The notes beneath the pieces were generated by a model. It was not told the origin of the DNA. It searched no databases and worked only from the letters and a program-made list of their open reading frames with translations. A stretch of 64,000 nt of DNA from Gymnodinialimonas phycosphaerae. GTDB lineage: Bacteria > Pseudomonadota > Alphaproteobacteria > Rhodobacterales > Rhodobacteraceae. Positions 1-9,709 of this stretch are shown one piece after another (position 1 is the first letter of the stretch; each line of letters starts with the position of its first letter). The stretch lies in assembly GCF_019195455.1 (NCBI RefSeq), contig NZ_JAIMBW010000001.1, positions 4,058,001 through 4,122,000 of the forward strand, given 5' to 3'. A program made the position numbers and the translations under genes.

Positions 1-1119
1 GGTGTGCTTCTGGGTTGGCCTGGGGCAGAGGGGCTGATCTGCGACATCGGCGGCTCGTCCATGGAACTGGCAGAGTTGTTGGGCGACGGCGTTGTAGGCG
101 CACGGCGCACGTCGGATCTGGGGCCGCTCAAGCTGATGGGCCTGAAGGGCGGCAAGAAGGCCATTCGCAAGCATATCAAAGAGAAAGTCGCGGCCTTGGT
201 GGAGGAATTTCCGACCAGACCCAAACGCCTGTTTCTGGTTGGGGGCTCCTGGCGGGCGATTGCCCGCGTCGACATGGTGCGCCGCGATTATCCGCTGCGG
301 GTGCTGCATGAATACCGGATGACGCCCAAGGCGATCATGAACACGATCAAGCACATCGGCGACGCGGATATGGACGCGCTGCGGGCCGAGACGGGAACCT
401 CGTCCGAGCGGATGCGATTGGTGCCGCTTGCGTCGCTGGTTCTGAAGGAACTGGTCCGGCAGGTGCGGCCCAAGGAGGTGGCGATCTCCAGCTACGGCAT
501 TCGCGAGGGGCTGCTTTATGACCAGATGTCCCACACCTTGCGCCACCGCGATCCCCTGATCGAGGCGGCGCGCCATGCCGAGGCCTCCTCGGCGCGACAT
601 CCGGGTTTCGGGCGGGCGCTTTACCGCTTTGTAGAGCCACTCTTCCCCGGTGCGCGCTACGACAAGAAGCGCCTGATCCGCGCGGCATGCCTTTTGCACG
701 ACGTCAGTTGGCGGGCGCATCCCGACTACCGGGCGGAGGTCTGCTTTGACAACGCGACCCGTGCCAACCTGGGCGGGTTGACCCATGGCGAGAGGGTCTA
801 TCTGGGTCTGGCCCTGCTGCACCGCTATAAATCCAACCGCGCGGGCACCGGCTTCAACGCGGATCTGCTGGATCTTCTGTCCGAGGCCCGCGTGCAGGAG
901 GCCGAGAACCTGGGCCGTGCCATGCGCTTTGGGGCCATGTTTGCCACTGCCAACCCGATTGACCATGGACGGCTGAAGTACCGCCCGCAGCGCAAGGAAT
1001 TGATCCTGACGCTGATATCCGACGAAGGGCGCGACCTGTTCGGAGAGGTGGCGCAATCGCGGTTCGACGCGCTGGCCACGGCGATGGGGGTGACGCCCAT
1101 CGTGAAAGGGGCGCGGTAA
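1..1119 (+). CDS. ppx: Exopolyphosphatase / Ppx-GppA phosphatase, C-terminal part (cut by window edge)
   Basis: The reading frame is open to the first base of the window, so the N-terminus lies outside; the GTG at base 4 is probably internal. The visible part has the ASKHA-fold phosphate-binding motif CDIGGSSMEL near its beginning and a second glycine motif FLVGGSWRAIARV, both typical of Ppx/GppA enzymes. The C-terminal half (HDVSW and flanking helices) matches the HD-like helical domain of Ppx. Family members hydrolyse inorganic polyphosphate processively, or pppGpp, in the cytoplasm. The following gene starts about 90 bases downstream. Ppx and GppA cannot be separated with certainty from this fragment; alphaproteobacterial members are usually called Ppx. 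Confidence 0.88.
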   Translation, partial: GVLLGWPGAEGLICDIGGSSMELAELLGDGVVGARRTSDLGPLKLMGLKGGKKAIRKHIKEKVAALVEEFPTRPKRLFLVGGSWRAIARVDMVRRDYPLRVLHEYRMTPKAIMNTIKHIGDADMDALRAETGTSSERMRLVPLASLVLKELVRQVRPKEVAISSYGIREGLLYDQMSHTLRHRDPLIEAARHAEASSARHPGFGRALYRFVEPLFPGARYDKKRLIRAACLLHDVSWRAHPDYRAEVCFDNATRANLGGLTHGERVYLGLALLHRYKSNRAGTGFNADLLDLLSEARVQEAENLGRAMRFGAMFATANPIDHGRLKYRPQRKELILTLISDEGRDLFGEVAQSRFDALATAMGVTPIVKGAR

Positions 1120-1209
1120 CCAAAGGGTAGGGATTCCCGCAATAGAGCGATGTCGCGCGATGCCCTAGATAGGGGTCATCGCAACTCAACGCCTCGAAGG
1201 AGACCTGCC

Positions 1210-1308
1210 ATGGCTGCCCTGAATACCATCGCCTGTTCAGCCGTCCTGCTGATCCTTGTGATGTTTTCTGTCATGGTTGCTGCCCCCGTCTCGGTCGGGG
1301 CGTTCTGA
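1210..1308 (+). CDS. Tiny hydrophobic peptide (32 aa)
   Basis: A 32-codon frame from ATG with a good ribosome site (AAGGAGA about 8 bases upstream). The product is almost entirely one hydrophobic segment (TIACSAVLLILVMFSVMVAA), so it should be a single-pass membrane peptide or a bare signal sequence. The gene is followed by a strong rho-independent hairpin, which supports a real short transcript. No family is recognised. A second short hydrophobic peptide gene lies just beyond the terminator, which suggests that small envelope peptides are a local theme. Confidence 0.5.
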   Translation: MAALNTIACSAVLLILVMFSVMVAAPVSVGAF

Positions 1309-1384
1309 AGCGATTTGTCCCTGACGGTGCGGCGGGCTTTGTCCCTTGTCCCGCTGCACCTGTTCTCCCTTGTTCACGACTTTC

Positions 1385-1412
1385 ACGGCCCCTTTCGAGG
1401 GGCCGTTTTTTT
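1385..1412 (+). terminator. Rho-independent terminator
   Basis: An 8-bp perfect stem (ACGGCCCC with GGGGCCGT) closes a TTTCGA loop and runs into seven T residues. It ends the transcript of the 32-aa peptide gene. Confidence 0.85.
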
Positions 1413-1428
1413 CGCGTGGGACAGGCAC

Positions 1429-1488
1429 AAAGGTAGGGCCAAAGGTAGGGCCAAAGGGAGGGCCAAAGGTAGGGCCAAAGGTAGGGAT
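1429..1488 (+). repeat. 12-bp tandem array (5 copies)
   Basis: Five consecutive copies of AAAGGTAGGGCC. The third copy has one substitution (T to G) and the last is incomplete in its final two bases. The array starts 17 bases after the terminator hairpin and ends about 65 bases before the next start codon. The array at 41044-41091 has the same 12-base period, the same position behind a terminator, and shares the core GGGCCAA on the opposite strand. Confidence 0.9.
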
Positions 1489-1554
1489 TGCCCCCATATC
1501 GGGCTGGTGTTGATGCAGCTAGGTTAAAGACATCGGAGAGAAGGAGCTGCCAAA

Positions 1555-1755
1555 ATGTCTACCATGAACGTGCTGTCCATTACCCTCATCGCCTTGATCC
1601 TGGCCACATGCCTCGCCCTGTTCTTCGGTGTTCGCGCCGCCCAGGCGGGCGTTTTGCAGACCCCCGCAGGAGGCTTTGGCGTCATCGACGCGCCCGCACC
1701 GGCCCCGCGCCCGGATGGGTTCACCTCGACCGCAGGCGGCGACCCCAACGTCTGA
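1555..1755 (+). CDS. Small exported or membrane-anchored peptide (66 aa)
   Basis: Short frame with a ribosome site (GAAGGAGC) about 9 bases before ATG. Residues 5-25 form a hydrophobic helix ending near VRAAQAG, which could be a signal peptide cleaved after AQA or a membrane anchor. The remaining roughly 35 residues are rich in Ala, Pro and Gly with no recognisable domain. It lies between the 12-bp array and proS. Function unknown. Frame use and ribosome site support expression, but no homologue is recognised. Confidence 0.5.
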   Translation: MSTMNVLSITLIALILATCLALFFGVRAAQAGVLQTPAGGFGVIDAPAPAPRPDGFTSTAGGDPNV

Positions 1756-1823
1756 GCCGCTTGTGAGCCTTTTGCCTTTGGCGTAGACCGCTGGGAACAC
1801 CCATTTCCCAAGGTCCCGTACCC

Positions 1824-3182
1824 ATGCGCCTCAGCCGCTACTTCCTGCCCGTCCTGAAAGAAACGCCGTCCGAGGCCCAGATCGTCAGCCACCGCCTGAT
1901 GCTGCGCGCGGGCATGATCAAGCAATCCAGCGCCGGGATCTATTCGTGGCTGCCACTCGGCTACAAGGTCCTCAAACGCATCGAGCTGATCGTCCACGAG
2001 GAACAGATCCGCGCCGGTCACATCCCCATGTTGATGCCCACGCTGCAGTCCGCCGATCTGTGGAAACAGTCGGGCCGCTATGATGCCTACGGGCCCGAGA
2101 TGCTGCGCCTGAAGGACCGGCACGACCGCGACATGCTGTACGGTCCCACGAATGAAGAGATGATCACCGACATGGTGGGCACCTTCGTTACCTCCTACAA
2201 ATCGCTGCCCCTCACGCTCTACCATATCCAGTGGAAGTTCCGCGATGAAGTGCGTCCCCGCTTTGGCGTGATGCGCGGGCGCGAGTTCCTGATGAAGGAC
2301 GGCTACAACTTCGACCTGACGAAGGAGGCGGCGCTGCATGCCTACAACCGCCACCTCGTGTCCTACCTGCGCACGTATGAGCGGATGGGGTTGCAGGCGA
2401 TCCCGATGCGCGCGGACAGCGGGCCGATTGGCGGAGATTACACCCATGAATTCCTTGTGTTGGCCGATACCGGCGAGTCGGAGGTCTTCTATGACGCCGA
2501 GATCACCGACCTGAAGTTCGGCGACCGTGAGATCGACTATGATGACTGGGATCAGTGCGAGGCGGTGTTGCAGGAGTTCACCTCTCGCTATGCGCGCACC
2601 GACGAGACCCACGACGAGGCCGAGTTCGCCGCCATCCCCGAGGTGCGCCGGAAGTCCGCGCGCGGTATCGAGGTTGGGCAGATCTTCTACTTCGGCACCG
2701 AGTATTCCGAGAAGATGGGTGCCCACGTCCAGAACGACGAAGGAGAGCGCGTGCCGCTTCACATGGGGTCACACGGGATCGGCGTGAGCCGCCTTCTGGG
2801 CGCGATCATCGAGGCGTCTCACGACGACAAGGGCATCATCTGGCCCGAAGGCGTGACGCCGTTCCACTGCGGTATCGTGAACCTCAAGCAGGGCGACGCG
2901 GAAGCGGATGCGGCCTGCGAGGCGCTTTATGCCGCGCTGGAGGGCCACGGGTTGGAGCCGCTTTACGATGACCGCGATGAGCGGGCGGGCGGCAAGTTCG
3001 CGACGATGGACCTGATCGGTCTGCCGTGGCGCATCACCGTGGGGCCGAGGGGCCTGAAAAATGGTGTGGTAGAGCTGACCAGCCGCCGTACAGGCGAGTC
3101 CGAAGAGATGACGCCCGAGGCCGCCGTGGCCCGCGTGGCCGAGATCTACGCGGCCCACAAGCCCGTCAACGCGGGGGTCTGA
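1824..3182 (+). CDS. proS: Prolyl-tRNA synthetase
   Basis: Charges tRNA-Pro with proline in the cytoplasm. The 452-aa length matches the short alphaproteobacterial ProRS, which lacks the inserted editing domain of the roughly 570-aa enterobacterial form. The class II catalytic core is clear: motif 1 region [17 protein letters not shown], the [10 protein letters not shown] segment, and motif 2 [21 protein letters not shown]. The C-terminal anticodon-binding domain starts around residue 345 ([12 protein letters not shown]). Probably transcribed alone; the start follows the preceding small gene by about 70 bases. Confidence 0.97.
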   Translation: MRLSRYFLPVLKETPSEAQIVSHRLMLRAGMIKQSSAGIYSWLPLGYKVLKRIELIVHEEQIRAGHIPMLMPTLQSADLWKQSGRYDAYGPEMLRLKDRHDRDMLYGPTNEEMITDMVGTFVTSYKSLPLTLYHIQWKFRDEVRPRFGVMRGREFLMKDGYNFDLTKEAALHAYNRHLVSYLRTYERMGLQAIPMRADSGPIGGDYTHEFLVLADTGESEVFYDAEITDLKFGDREIDYDDWDQCEAVLQEFTSRYARTDETHDEAEFAAIPEVRRKSARGIEVGQIFYFGTEYSEKMGAHVQNDEGERVPLHMGSHGIGVSRLLGAIIEASHDDKGIIWPEGVTPFHCGIVNLKQGDAEADAACEALYAALEGHGLEPLYDDRDERAGGKFATMDLIGLPWRITVGPRGLKNGVVELTSRRTGESEEMTPEAAVARVAEIYAAHKPVNAGV

Positions 3183-3275
3183 TGCAAGGGGCAACTCCCT
3201 GAAAAGGCGGGAAATCCGGTGTTTGAGAAGTCTGGGGGTGCGGGTAACGTTCTCGTTATTCAGAAAGGATCCCTT

Positions 3276-3437
3276 ATGACCAAAATTCTCATTCCACTCG
3301 CTCTTCTTGCCCTCTCGGCTTGTGTTCCTGTCTCGCCCTATGGCGGCGGATACGGCGGGCCTCAGGAGCCGGATATTTACGACCTGCCAGCCCATTGTTC
3401 CTACGACGCTTATGGGCAGGTAATCTGCAACAATTGA
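3276..3437 (+). CDS. Small lipoprotein (53 aa)
   Basis: A 53-residue protein with a classic lipoprotein signal: a short basic start (MTK), a hydrophobic core and the lipobox LSAC, so mature Cys15 would be acylated. The mature part is Gly/Tyr/Pro-rich and then CSYDAYGQVICNN, with two further Cys that could pair. Ribosome site AGAAAGGA lies 8 bases upstream. A hairpin with a T-run follows at 3462-3492. Unknown role in the envelope. Confidence 0.65.
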   Translation: MTKILIPLALLALSACVPVSPYGGGYGGPQEPDIYDLPAHCSYDAYGQVICNN

Positions 3438-3450
3438 GCCCGTTTCCCGG

Positions 3451-3708
3451 TTGGAAATTTGCGGCGTCGGCCTTTTGTCCGGCGCCGTTTTTCGTGGCGT
3501 TTCGCGCCGCTGCGCGCTGGCGGAACTCGCGCAGGCCTTGGCCGAAAAGGCCCCGGAACACGTCGCGGGGATGGATCAGCTGCGCTTGGCGTGTCCCATT
3601 GCTGCGGGGCTGGTCGCGTTCACCACTGCCAAGTTCATACAGGTGATCGCGGTCAATGACGGCGACACGCCTGACGCAGAGGCATGCCGCCTTCAAGCTA
3701 CTTCGTGA
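3451..3708 (+). CDS. Possible small CobE/CbiG-C-like protein or remnant
   Basis: An 85-codon frame starting at TTG. The translation has the general look of the CobE/CbiG C-terminal family used in cobalamin synthesis: GVGLLSGAV at the start, a helix ALAELAQALAEKA, an AAGLVAFTTAKFIQVIAV segment, then TPDAEA. It is shorter than usual (about 120-140 aa), lacks the glycine-rich end, and its first codons overlap the terminator hairpin. It overlaps the end of the convergent protease gene by about 10 bases. It may be a decayed copy or a chance frame; the resemblance is by eye only. Confidence 0.22.
   Translation: MEICGVGLLSGAVFRGVSRRCALAELAQALAEKAPEHVAGMDQLRLACPIAAGLVAFTTAKFIQVIAVNDGDTPDAEACRLQATS
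3462..3492 (+). terminator. Rho-independent terminator
   Basis: A 9-bp stem (CGGCGTCGG with CCGGCGCCG, one G.T wobble) with a CCTTTTGT loop, followed by a run of five to six T residues. It lies 25 bases after the lipoprotein stop codon. Confidence 0.75.
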
Positions 3709-4900
3709 CCGGGGCCGGGACGGCAGAAGCCGCAGGGCCGGTGCGCGTCAGGGCCTGATACTCGGCCACGATGTTGGCGACATACATGGCGACGTTCATA
3801 TCGAACTCCTGCTCGGGCTGGAAATTGGTATGGGATTCCACACCAATAAGCCGGTAGCCGGACGCGTCCTGGATGAATAACGGAGACCCGCTGTCGCCCT
3901 GCACCGTGTCGCATTCATGGACAAGGCGGTTCTGGCTGGCCAGTTCCACGAAGGGGCAGCTCAGGTTGCCGGTCAGGATGCCAGGGCGATCAGCGCTGTA
4001 GCCCGCTTGCAGGATATCGGGGCCGGTGCCATTGGCGAAGCCCGCAAGTTCCTGCGGTGTCAGGGTGCCGATGTTCATCCAGCCCAGGCGGTCGCCCAAA
4101 GGCTGGTCGAGGTAGAAGAACGCGAAGTCCATGCCCTCTTGCTCAGCCAGGCGCCACAACTCGGGCACATGGTAGCTGGTCACACCGGCTGTCGCCACGG
4201 ACGCGCCGTTCTGGTAGCCCGCGCTGAAGCGCATCGGCGGGTTGTCCTGCTCGCCCAGATTGGTGATGCAGTGGCCCCCTGTCAGCACGATATTCGGCGC
4301 GATCAGCGTGCCCGTACAGCTACCCGATTGCATCTCGACATAGCCAATCATGTTCCACGGCGCTTGCGTCACGTCCATCACCAGCCGGTCATCTTCGCCA
4401 AAGAACGAACGGCGGATCTGTGCTTCGAAGGGCTCCAACTGGGTGAAGGAAAGCTGCGCGCCGGGGTAGTCGCCTTGTGGGTCACCGTAGGTGCCGACCC
4501 AGATGTCATAGGTGCCGCTTTGTGCCGCCGCAAAGGTCACGGCACTGTCCAGGCCGTGGCTGTCATCGTTGCAATACCAACGCCCGTCGGGACCGTTGAT
4601 CAGCAGCACCGGATCATCATGGGACTCGGCGGTGATCGACAGGGGGCCCCCATCCGACGTGAACACCATGCGATAATCGGGGGCGTCGGCAAAGTAGCCC
4701 CGGCAAACGTCGCCGCTGATCGCATCGGTGAATGAGCGCTGCTCGAGACCGCCCGCCAAGAGATACACCCAGTTGGGATCGGTTGCGAAACCCGCCTGCA
4801 AGTCTTGCACGCCGAACGTGGGGTTCAGGGACGCGTCTTGCGCCGTTGCGTAGGTCAGCGGAGTTGCGATGAGGGCAGCGGTGAGAGCGAGGTGGCGCAT
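3698..4900 (-). CDS. Secreted trypsin-like serine protease (S1 family)
   Basis: Exported endopeptidase of about 400 aa. The start was placed at the ATG giving MRHLALTAALIATP, a normal signal peptide, rather than at an upstream Met. Residues about 25-160 form a beta-rich domain of unknown role with Cys pairs (DVCRGYF, WYCNDDS). The S1 domain follows with all three triad motifs: GTLIAPNIVLTGGHC (His), MDFAFFYL (Asp) and CDTVQGDSGSPL (Ser). Likely acts in the periplasm or outside the cell. A second, shorter S1 protease lies at 20171-20908. Confidence 0.85.
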   Translation of the reverse strand: MRHLALTAALIATPLTYATAQDASLNPTFGVQDLQAGFATDPNWVYLLAGGLEQRSFTDAISGDVCRGYFADAPDYRMVFTSDGGPLSITAESHDDPVLLINGPDGRWYCNDDSHGLDSAVTFAAAQSGTYDIWVGTYGDPQGDYPGAQLSFTQLEPFEAQIRRSFFGEDDRLVMDVTQAPWNMIGYVEMQSGSCTGTLIAPNIVLTGGHCITNLGEQDNPPMRFSAGYQNGASVATAGVTSYHVPELWRLAEQEGMDFAFFYLDQPLGDRLGWMNIGTLTPQELAGFANGTGPDILQAGYSADRPGILTGNLSCPFVELASQNRLVHECDTVQGDSGSPLFIQDASGYRLIGVESHTNFQPEQEFDMNVAMYVANIVAEYQALTRTGPAASAVPAPVTK

Positions 4901-5307
4901 GTTTGGCCTCCGAGTGGGAAATATCTGAGGGATAAGGTAGGCGCTGGGGGGGCGTTGGGGCAAGATTCTTTGGCGGGGAATAAGTTGGGATCAGGGACGG
5001 GAGGTCGGCTGATTGATTGGCGATTGCACATTAATGCGCATCTTTATCAAAGGCTTATGTGCGAATCTGCTGAATGCACCCGTCTTTTCCCCCAGGCTTT
5101 GGGACAGGAAATCCTTACCCTGATTGGACCGCCCCCAAAGCGATGCCACTGACAGTCAGCTAAGACAAACCGTGCGTATTGCCCCGTTTGATACCGCCCC
5201 AGATCGACGCGAAGCGGCGAATTGTAGACGACATTCTCAACGCGATCGCGATCAAGGGGCAGGTGCGCGCTATAGGCAGGACATCGCGTCACGCCGCGAC
5301 AGCGCGA
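4901..5307. other. 407-bp intergenic region without a supported gene
   Basis: It separates the protease gene (read leftward) from the end of carB. I see no open frame with a convincing ribosome site and no clear terminator for carB. The left end should carry the protease promoter. A short frame at 5047-5292 on the minus strand starts at GTG without a ribosome site and was not accepted. Confidence 0.5.
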
Positions 5308-8300
5308 CTACCCCTGCAACGCCCGCACAACCATCTCGCCTTCCCGCGCACTCACCATCGCTTGGGCCGCCGCGTGGGACCCGGCCAATGTCGTGAAATA
5401 CGGGATCTTGTCCATCAGCGTCACGCTGCGCATGCTCCGTGAGTCCTCGACCGCCTGCGCGCCTTCGGTGGTGTTCATCACCAGGTGCACGCCACCGTCC
5501 TTGAGGATGTCTACGATCGTCCGCCCGCCCTCGTATTGCTTGTTGACGGTGTCGCTTTCGATGCCGTGCTTGGCAAGGAACTTCGCCGTCCCGGAGGTGG
5601 CCAGGATGTGGAAGCCCAAAGATTTCAGCATCTTGCCGGTGTCCACAAGCTCTGCCGTCTTGTCAGCCTCTTTGATCGACAGGAAGACGGTGCCTTGTGT
5701 CGGTAGAACGGTGCCCGCGCCCAGTTGCGCTTTCAGGAAGGCGCGGGGGAAGGTGCGGTCCCAGCCCATGACCTCGCCGGTGGAGCGCATCTCGGGGCCC
5801 AGCAGCGTATCGACGCCGGGGAAGCGGGCAAACGGAAGCACGGCTTCCTTGACGCTGAACCATGGCGTGCGGAAGTCGGCAAGGCTCATGGGGTCGCCGG
5901 GGATGATCGGCGTGTCCTCGTCCACCGGAACGTGGGGCGTGGCTTTCGGGAAATCGGCCAGTTTCTCACCGGCCATGAGGCGCGCGGCGATCGACGCGAT
6001 GGCACTGTCGGTGGCCTTGGCGACGAAGGGAACGGTGCGGGAGGCGCGGGGGTTGACCTCGATCAGATAGATTTTATCGCCTTTCACGGCGAACTGGATG
6101 TTCATCAGGCCGACCACGTTCAGCGCCTTCGCCAGCGCCTCGGTCTGGGCGATGATCTGGTTCTGGATATCCACTGAGAGCGTGTGGGGCGGCAGGGAAC
6201 AGGCACTGTCGCCAGAGTGCACGCCCGCCTCTTCGATATGCTGCATGATGCCTGCGACGTGGACGTTTTCACCGTCACAAAGGGCATCTACATCCACCTC
6301 GACAGCGCCTTGCAGGTAACTGTCGAGAAGGACGGGACTGTCGCCGGAGACGACGACGGCGTCGCGGATGTAGCGGTCCAGCTGCGCGGTGTCGCGGACG
6401 ATTTCCATCGCTCGGCCACCGAGGACGTAGGAGGGGCGGATGACCAGCGGGTAGCCGAGTTTTTCCGCCGCCGCTTTGGCCTGCTCATCGGTGAAAGCGA
6501 TGGCGTTTTCGGGCTGCTCAAGCTTGAGCATCTGCACAAGGCCTTGAAAACGCTCACGATCTTCTGCCAAGTCAATCGCGTCGGGCGTGGTGCCAAGGAT
6601 CGGGATGCCGGCGTCCTGCAGGGCATTGGCAAGCTTCAGGGGCGTCTGTCCGCCGAACTGGACGATAACGCCGTGCAGCGTGCCGTTTTCCTGCTCCACC
6701 CGCAGGATTTCCAGCGTGTGCTCTAGCGTCAGCGGCTCAAAATAGAGACGGTCGGAGGTGTCGTAATCGGTCGAAACCGTCTCGGGGTTACAGTTGACCA
6801 TGATGGTCTCGTAGCCCGCGTCCGAAAGCGCGTAACAGGCGTGGCAGCAGCAATAGTCGAACTCGATCCCCTGACCGATGCGGTTCGGACCGCCGCCAAG
6901 GATGACGACCTTCTTTGCATTGCTGGGACGGGCCTCACACTCGGCCTCGCCCATCACCGGCGTCTCATAGGTCGAATACATGTAGGGCGTTTGGGCTTCG
7001 AACTCGGCGGCGCAGGTGTCGATGCGCTTGAACTGGGCGTGGACGCCCGCGGCGGTACGAGCGCGACGGACCTCGGCCTCGGTGATGCCGGTCAGCGTCG
7101 CCAGCCGCGCGTCGGAGAAGCCCATCATTTTCAACTTGCGCAGGCCATTGGCGTCGGTCGGCACGCCGCAGGCGCGGACGTCTGCCTCGACGTTGATGAT
7201 TTCGCGGATCCGGGCGAGGAACCACGGATCGAACTTGGTGACGGCGTGGATGTCATCATCAGAGAGGCCATGTCGCATGGCCTGGGCGATCACGCGGATG
7301 CGGTCGGGCGTTTGCTTGGCCAGCGCCTTGGTGATCGCGGCGGGATCTTCGCTTGCGCCGGGAATGTCGATCTCGTCGAAGCCCGTCAGCCCCGTTTCCA
7401 TCGACGCAAGCGCCTTTTGCATCGACTCGTGGAACGACCGCCCGATGGCCATGGCCTCGCCAACGGATTTCATCGCCGTGGTCAGGTGCGGCTCGGAGCC
7501 GGGGAATTTCTCGAACGCAAAGCGGGGGATCTTGGTGACGACATAGTCAATCGTCGGCTCGAACGAGGCGGGCGTGACCTTGGTGATGTCGTTGTCCAAC
7601 TCGTCCAGCGTGTAGCCCACGGCCAGTTTCGCGGCGATTTTGGCGATGGGGAAGCCGGTGGCCTTGGAGGCCAGCGCAGACGACCGTGAGACACGCGGGT
7701 TCATCTCGATCACGACCATGCGGCCATCTTCGGGGTTCATCGCCCATTGCACGTTGGAGCCGCCGGTTTCCACCCCGATCTCACGCAGCACGGCGATGGA
7801 GCCGTTGCGCATGATCTGGTATTCCTTGTCGGTCAGCGTCAGGGCAGGGGCCACGGTGATGCTGTCGCCGGTGTGCACGCCCATCGGGTCCACGTTTTCG
7901 ATGGCGCAGACGATGATGGCGTTGTCGGCCTTGTCGCGCACGACCTCCATCTCGAACTCTTTCCAGCCCAGAAGGCTTTCATCCACCAGGATCTGCGCCA
8001 TGGGCGAGGCTTCCATGCCCGAGCGGCAGAAAAATTCGTATTGCTCACGGTTGTAGGCCACGCCACCACCGGTGCCACCAAGGGTGAAGGCGGGGCGGAT
8101 GATGGCAGGCAGGCCTACGTACTCGATGGCGGCGATGGCTTCCTGCACGCCCGCGTTGATGTCGAACTTGCCGTTCTCGCCCTTTGGGGCGGTGATGATC
8201 GTGGCCTTGGGGTTTTCCAACCCGATCCGGTCCATCGCCTCGCGGAACAGTTTGCGATCCTCGGCCATTTCGATGGCGGGACGCTTGGCGCCGATCATCT

Positions 8301-8640
8301 CGACGCCGAATTTTTCCAGCACACCCATCTCTTCCAGCGCCAGAGAGGTGTTCAGGCCGGTCTGTCCGCCCATTGTGGGCAGCAGCGCATCGGGGCGCTC
8401 TTTCTCGATGATCTTGGCGACGACCTCGGGGGTAATCGGCTCAATGTAGGTGGCGTCGGCAAGTTCCGGGTCGGTCATGATCGTGGCCGGGTTAGAGTTC
8501 ACCAGAATGACCCGGTAGCCTTCCTCGCGCAGCGCCTTGCAGGCCTGCGCGCCAGAGTAGTCGAATTCGCAGGCTTGCCCGATAACGATGGGCCCCGCGC
8601 CGATGATCATGATGGATTGGATATCTGATCTTTTTGGCAT
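5308..8640 (-). CDS. carB: Carbamoyl-phosphate synthase large subunit
   Basis: Makes carbamoyl phosphate from bicarbonate, ammonia (delivered by CarA) and two ATP, feeding pyrimidine and arginine synthesis. The 1110-aa length is normal. The start is the ATG giving [22 protein letters not shown]; an upstream in-frame Met adds 14 unlikely residues. The two homologous ATP-grasp halves are visible ([17 protein letters not shown] and [17 protein letters not shown]), followed by the C-terminal MGS-like allosteric domain ([20 protein letters not shown]). carA is not next to it here. It is divergent from the HAD-like gene. Confidence 0.98.
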   Translation of the reverse strand: MPKRSDIQSIMIIGAGPIVIGQACEFDYSGAQACKALREEGYRVILVNSNPATIMTDPELADATYIEPITPEVVAKIIEKERPDALLPTMGGQTGLNTSLALEEMGVLEKFGVEMIGAKRPAIEMAEDRKLFREAMDRIGLENPKATIITAPKGENGKFDINAGVQEAIAAIEYVGLPAIIRPAFTLGGTGGGVAYNREQYEFFCRSGMEASPMAQILVDESLLGWKEFEMEVVRDKADNAIIVCAIENVDPMGVHTGDSITVAPALTLTDKEYQIMRNGSIAVLREIGVETGGSNVQWAMNPEDGRMVVIEMNPRVSRSSALASKATGFPIAKIAAKLAVGYTLDELDNDITKVTPASFEPTIDYVVTKIPRFAFEKFPGSEPHLTTAMKSVGEAMAIGRSFHESMQKALASMETGLTGFDEIDIPGASEDPAAITKALAKQTPDRIRVIAQAMRHGLSDDDIHAVTKFDPWFLARIREIINVEADVRACGVPTDANGLRKLKMMGFSDARLATLTGITEAEVRRARTAAGVHAQFKRIDTCAAEFEAQTPYMYSTYETPVMGEAECEARPSNAKKVVILGGGPNRIGQGIEFDYCCCHACYALSDAGYETIMVNCNPETVSTDYDTSDRLYFEPLTLEHTLEILRVEQENGTLHGVIVQFGGQTPLKLANALQDAGIPILGTTPDAIDLAEDRERFQGLVQMLKLEQPENAIAFTDEQAKAAAEKLGYPLVIRPSYVLGGRAMEIVRDTAQLDRYIRDAVVVSGDSPVLLDSYLQGAVEVDVDALCDGENVHVAGIMQHIEEAGVHSGDSACSLPPHTLSVDIQNQIIAQTEALAKALNVVGLMNIQFAVKGDKIYLIEVNPRASRTVPFVAKATDSAIASIAARLMAGEKLADFPKATPHVPVDEDTPIIPGDPMSLADFRTPWFSVKEAVLPFARFPGVDTLLGPEMRSTGEVMGWDRTFPRAFLKAQLGAGTVLPTQGTVFLSIKEADKTAELVDTGKMLKSLGFHILATSGTAKFLAKHGIESDTVNKQYEGGRTIVDILKDGGVHLVMNTTEGAQAVEDSRSMRSVTLMDKIPYFTTLAGSHAAAQAMVSAREGEMVVRALQG

Positions 8641-8893
8641 GGTGTCCCCCGACGGAATGTCGCCCAAAGAGGGCGCGGTCACAGTGTGGCCCGCTGGCCT
8701 GCGGGCAAACTGTCGGCGTTATAGACGGGCGACACGGGGGCGCAAGGGAGGAAGGGCGAGCAGCTTGGAAAAACGCTGCCTTTCGGCGCTGTGGGGCGAT
8801 TTGACCGGCAATTGCGCAAGAAATCATTGGAACCCAAAGCGCCCGCCCCATGTTGCCCGCCTGTACGTCATGCGCAGTCAAGGAGCCGCACCC

Positions 8894-9574
8894 ATGCCAA
8901 TTCTTCCCAAAGCCATCCTTTTCGGGGCCATCGGTACGTTGACGGAAACGTCCGATTTGCAGCGGCGCAGCTTCAATGCGGCGTTCCGGGATGCAGGCTT
9001 GCAATGGCATTGGGGACGAGAGGCCTACGCAGAGATGTTGCGCGCCCCAGGCGGCAAGGATCGCATTGCCGCCTATGCCAGGAAAAACGGCGACACCGTT
9101 GACGTGGCGCGACTGCATGCGGCGAAGGTCGCCTATTTCGCGGCCTACGCAGAGCAGGATGGGCTGACGCTTCGGTCCGGCGTGGCCGACGTGATCGCGC
9201 TTGCCAAACAATCCGGTGTCCGGCTGGGGTTTGCGACGACCACAGGATCGGACACGGTCGACCTGATTTTCGACAATCTGCAAGGCCAGGTAAGCCGCGA
9301 GGACTTTGCCTTCATTGGCGACCGCGATCTGGTAACGCGGTCCAAACCCTCGCCCGAGATCTATCGCCTTGCGATGTCTCACCTGGGGCTGTCCGCCCGG
9401 GATGCCGTCGCGATCGAAGATACGCCCGAAAGCGCGCGGGCCGCGATAGACGCGGGCATCCCCTGTGTGGGTTTTCCGGGCGAGGCGGCGCGCGGGCGCA
9501 CGTTTCCAACCGGGGTCAATCACATCGCGGACATGTTGGCCCCTGCTCACTTCGGCCTGCGCAGGGCGGCCTGA
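8894..9574 (+). CDS. HAD-superfamily CbbY-like protein lacking the catalytic aspartates
   Basis: A 226-aa protein with the fold and later motifs of beta-phosphoglucomutase/CbbY-type HAD hydrolases: motif II GFATTTGS, motif III lysine in SKPSPEIY, and motif IV AIEDTPES. Motif I, normally DxDGT, reads GAIGT (residues 11-15), so both the nucleophile and the general acid/base Asp are absent. The cap domain (QRRSFNAAFRDAGLQWHWG) is intact. A phosphoryl-transfer reaction by the normal mechanism is therefore unlikely; a binding or regulatory role is inferred. Ribosome site AAGGAG lies 8 bases upstream. Confidence 0.8.
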   Translation: MPILPKAILFGAIGTLTETSDLQRRSFNAAFRDAGLQWHWGREAYAEMLRAPGGKDRIAAYARKNGDTVDVARLHAAKVAYFAAYAEQDGLTLRSGVADVIALAKQSGVRLGFATTTGSDTVDLIFDNLQGQVSREDFAFIGDRDLVTRSKPSPEIYRLAMSHLGLSARDAVAIEDTPESARAAIDAGIPCVGFPGEAARGRTFPTGVNHIADMLAPAHFGLRRAA

Positions 9575-9709
9575 TTGCGCTCGCGTTTTTGGGTGCCGCA
9601 GGCGTAGGGGCTGACGTTTGCAGCCCTTGCGACGTCCGGCAGGGGCGTGATCGCAAGGGCCAGGTTACGGGTGTCGTCGCGTGACGTGCCCATGTGACGC
9701 CCGTTCCCG

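Noticed and set aside
5047..5292. Minus-strand 81-codon frame just after carB
   Set aside because: GTG start without a ribosome site and no recognisable protein pattern.
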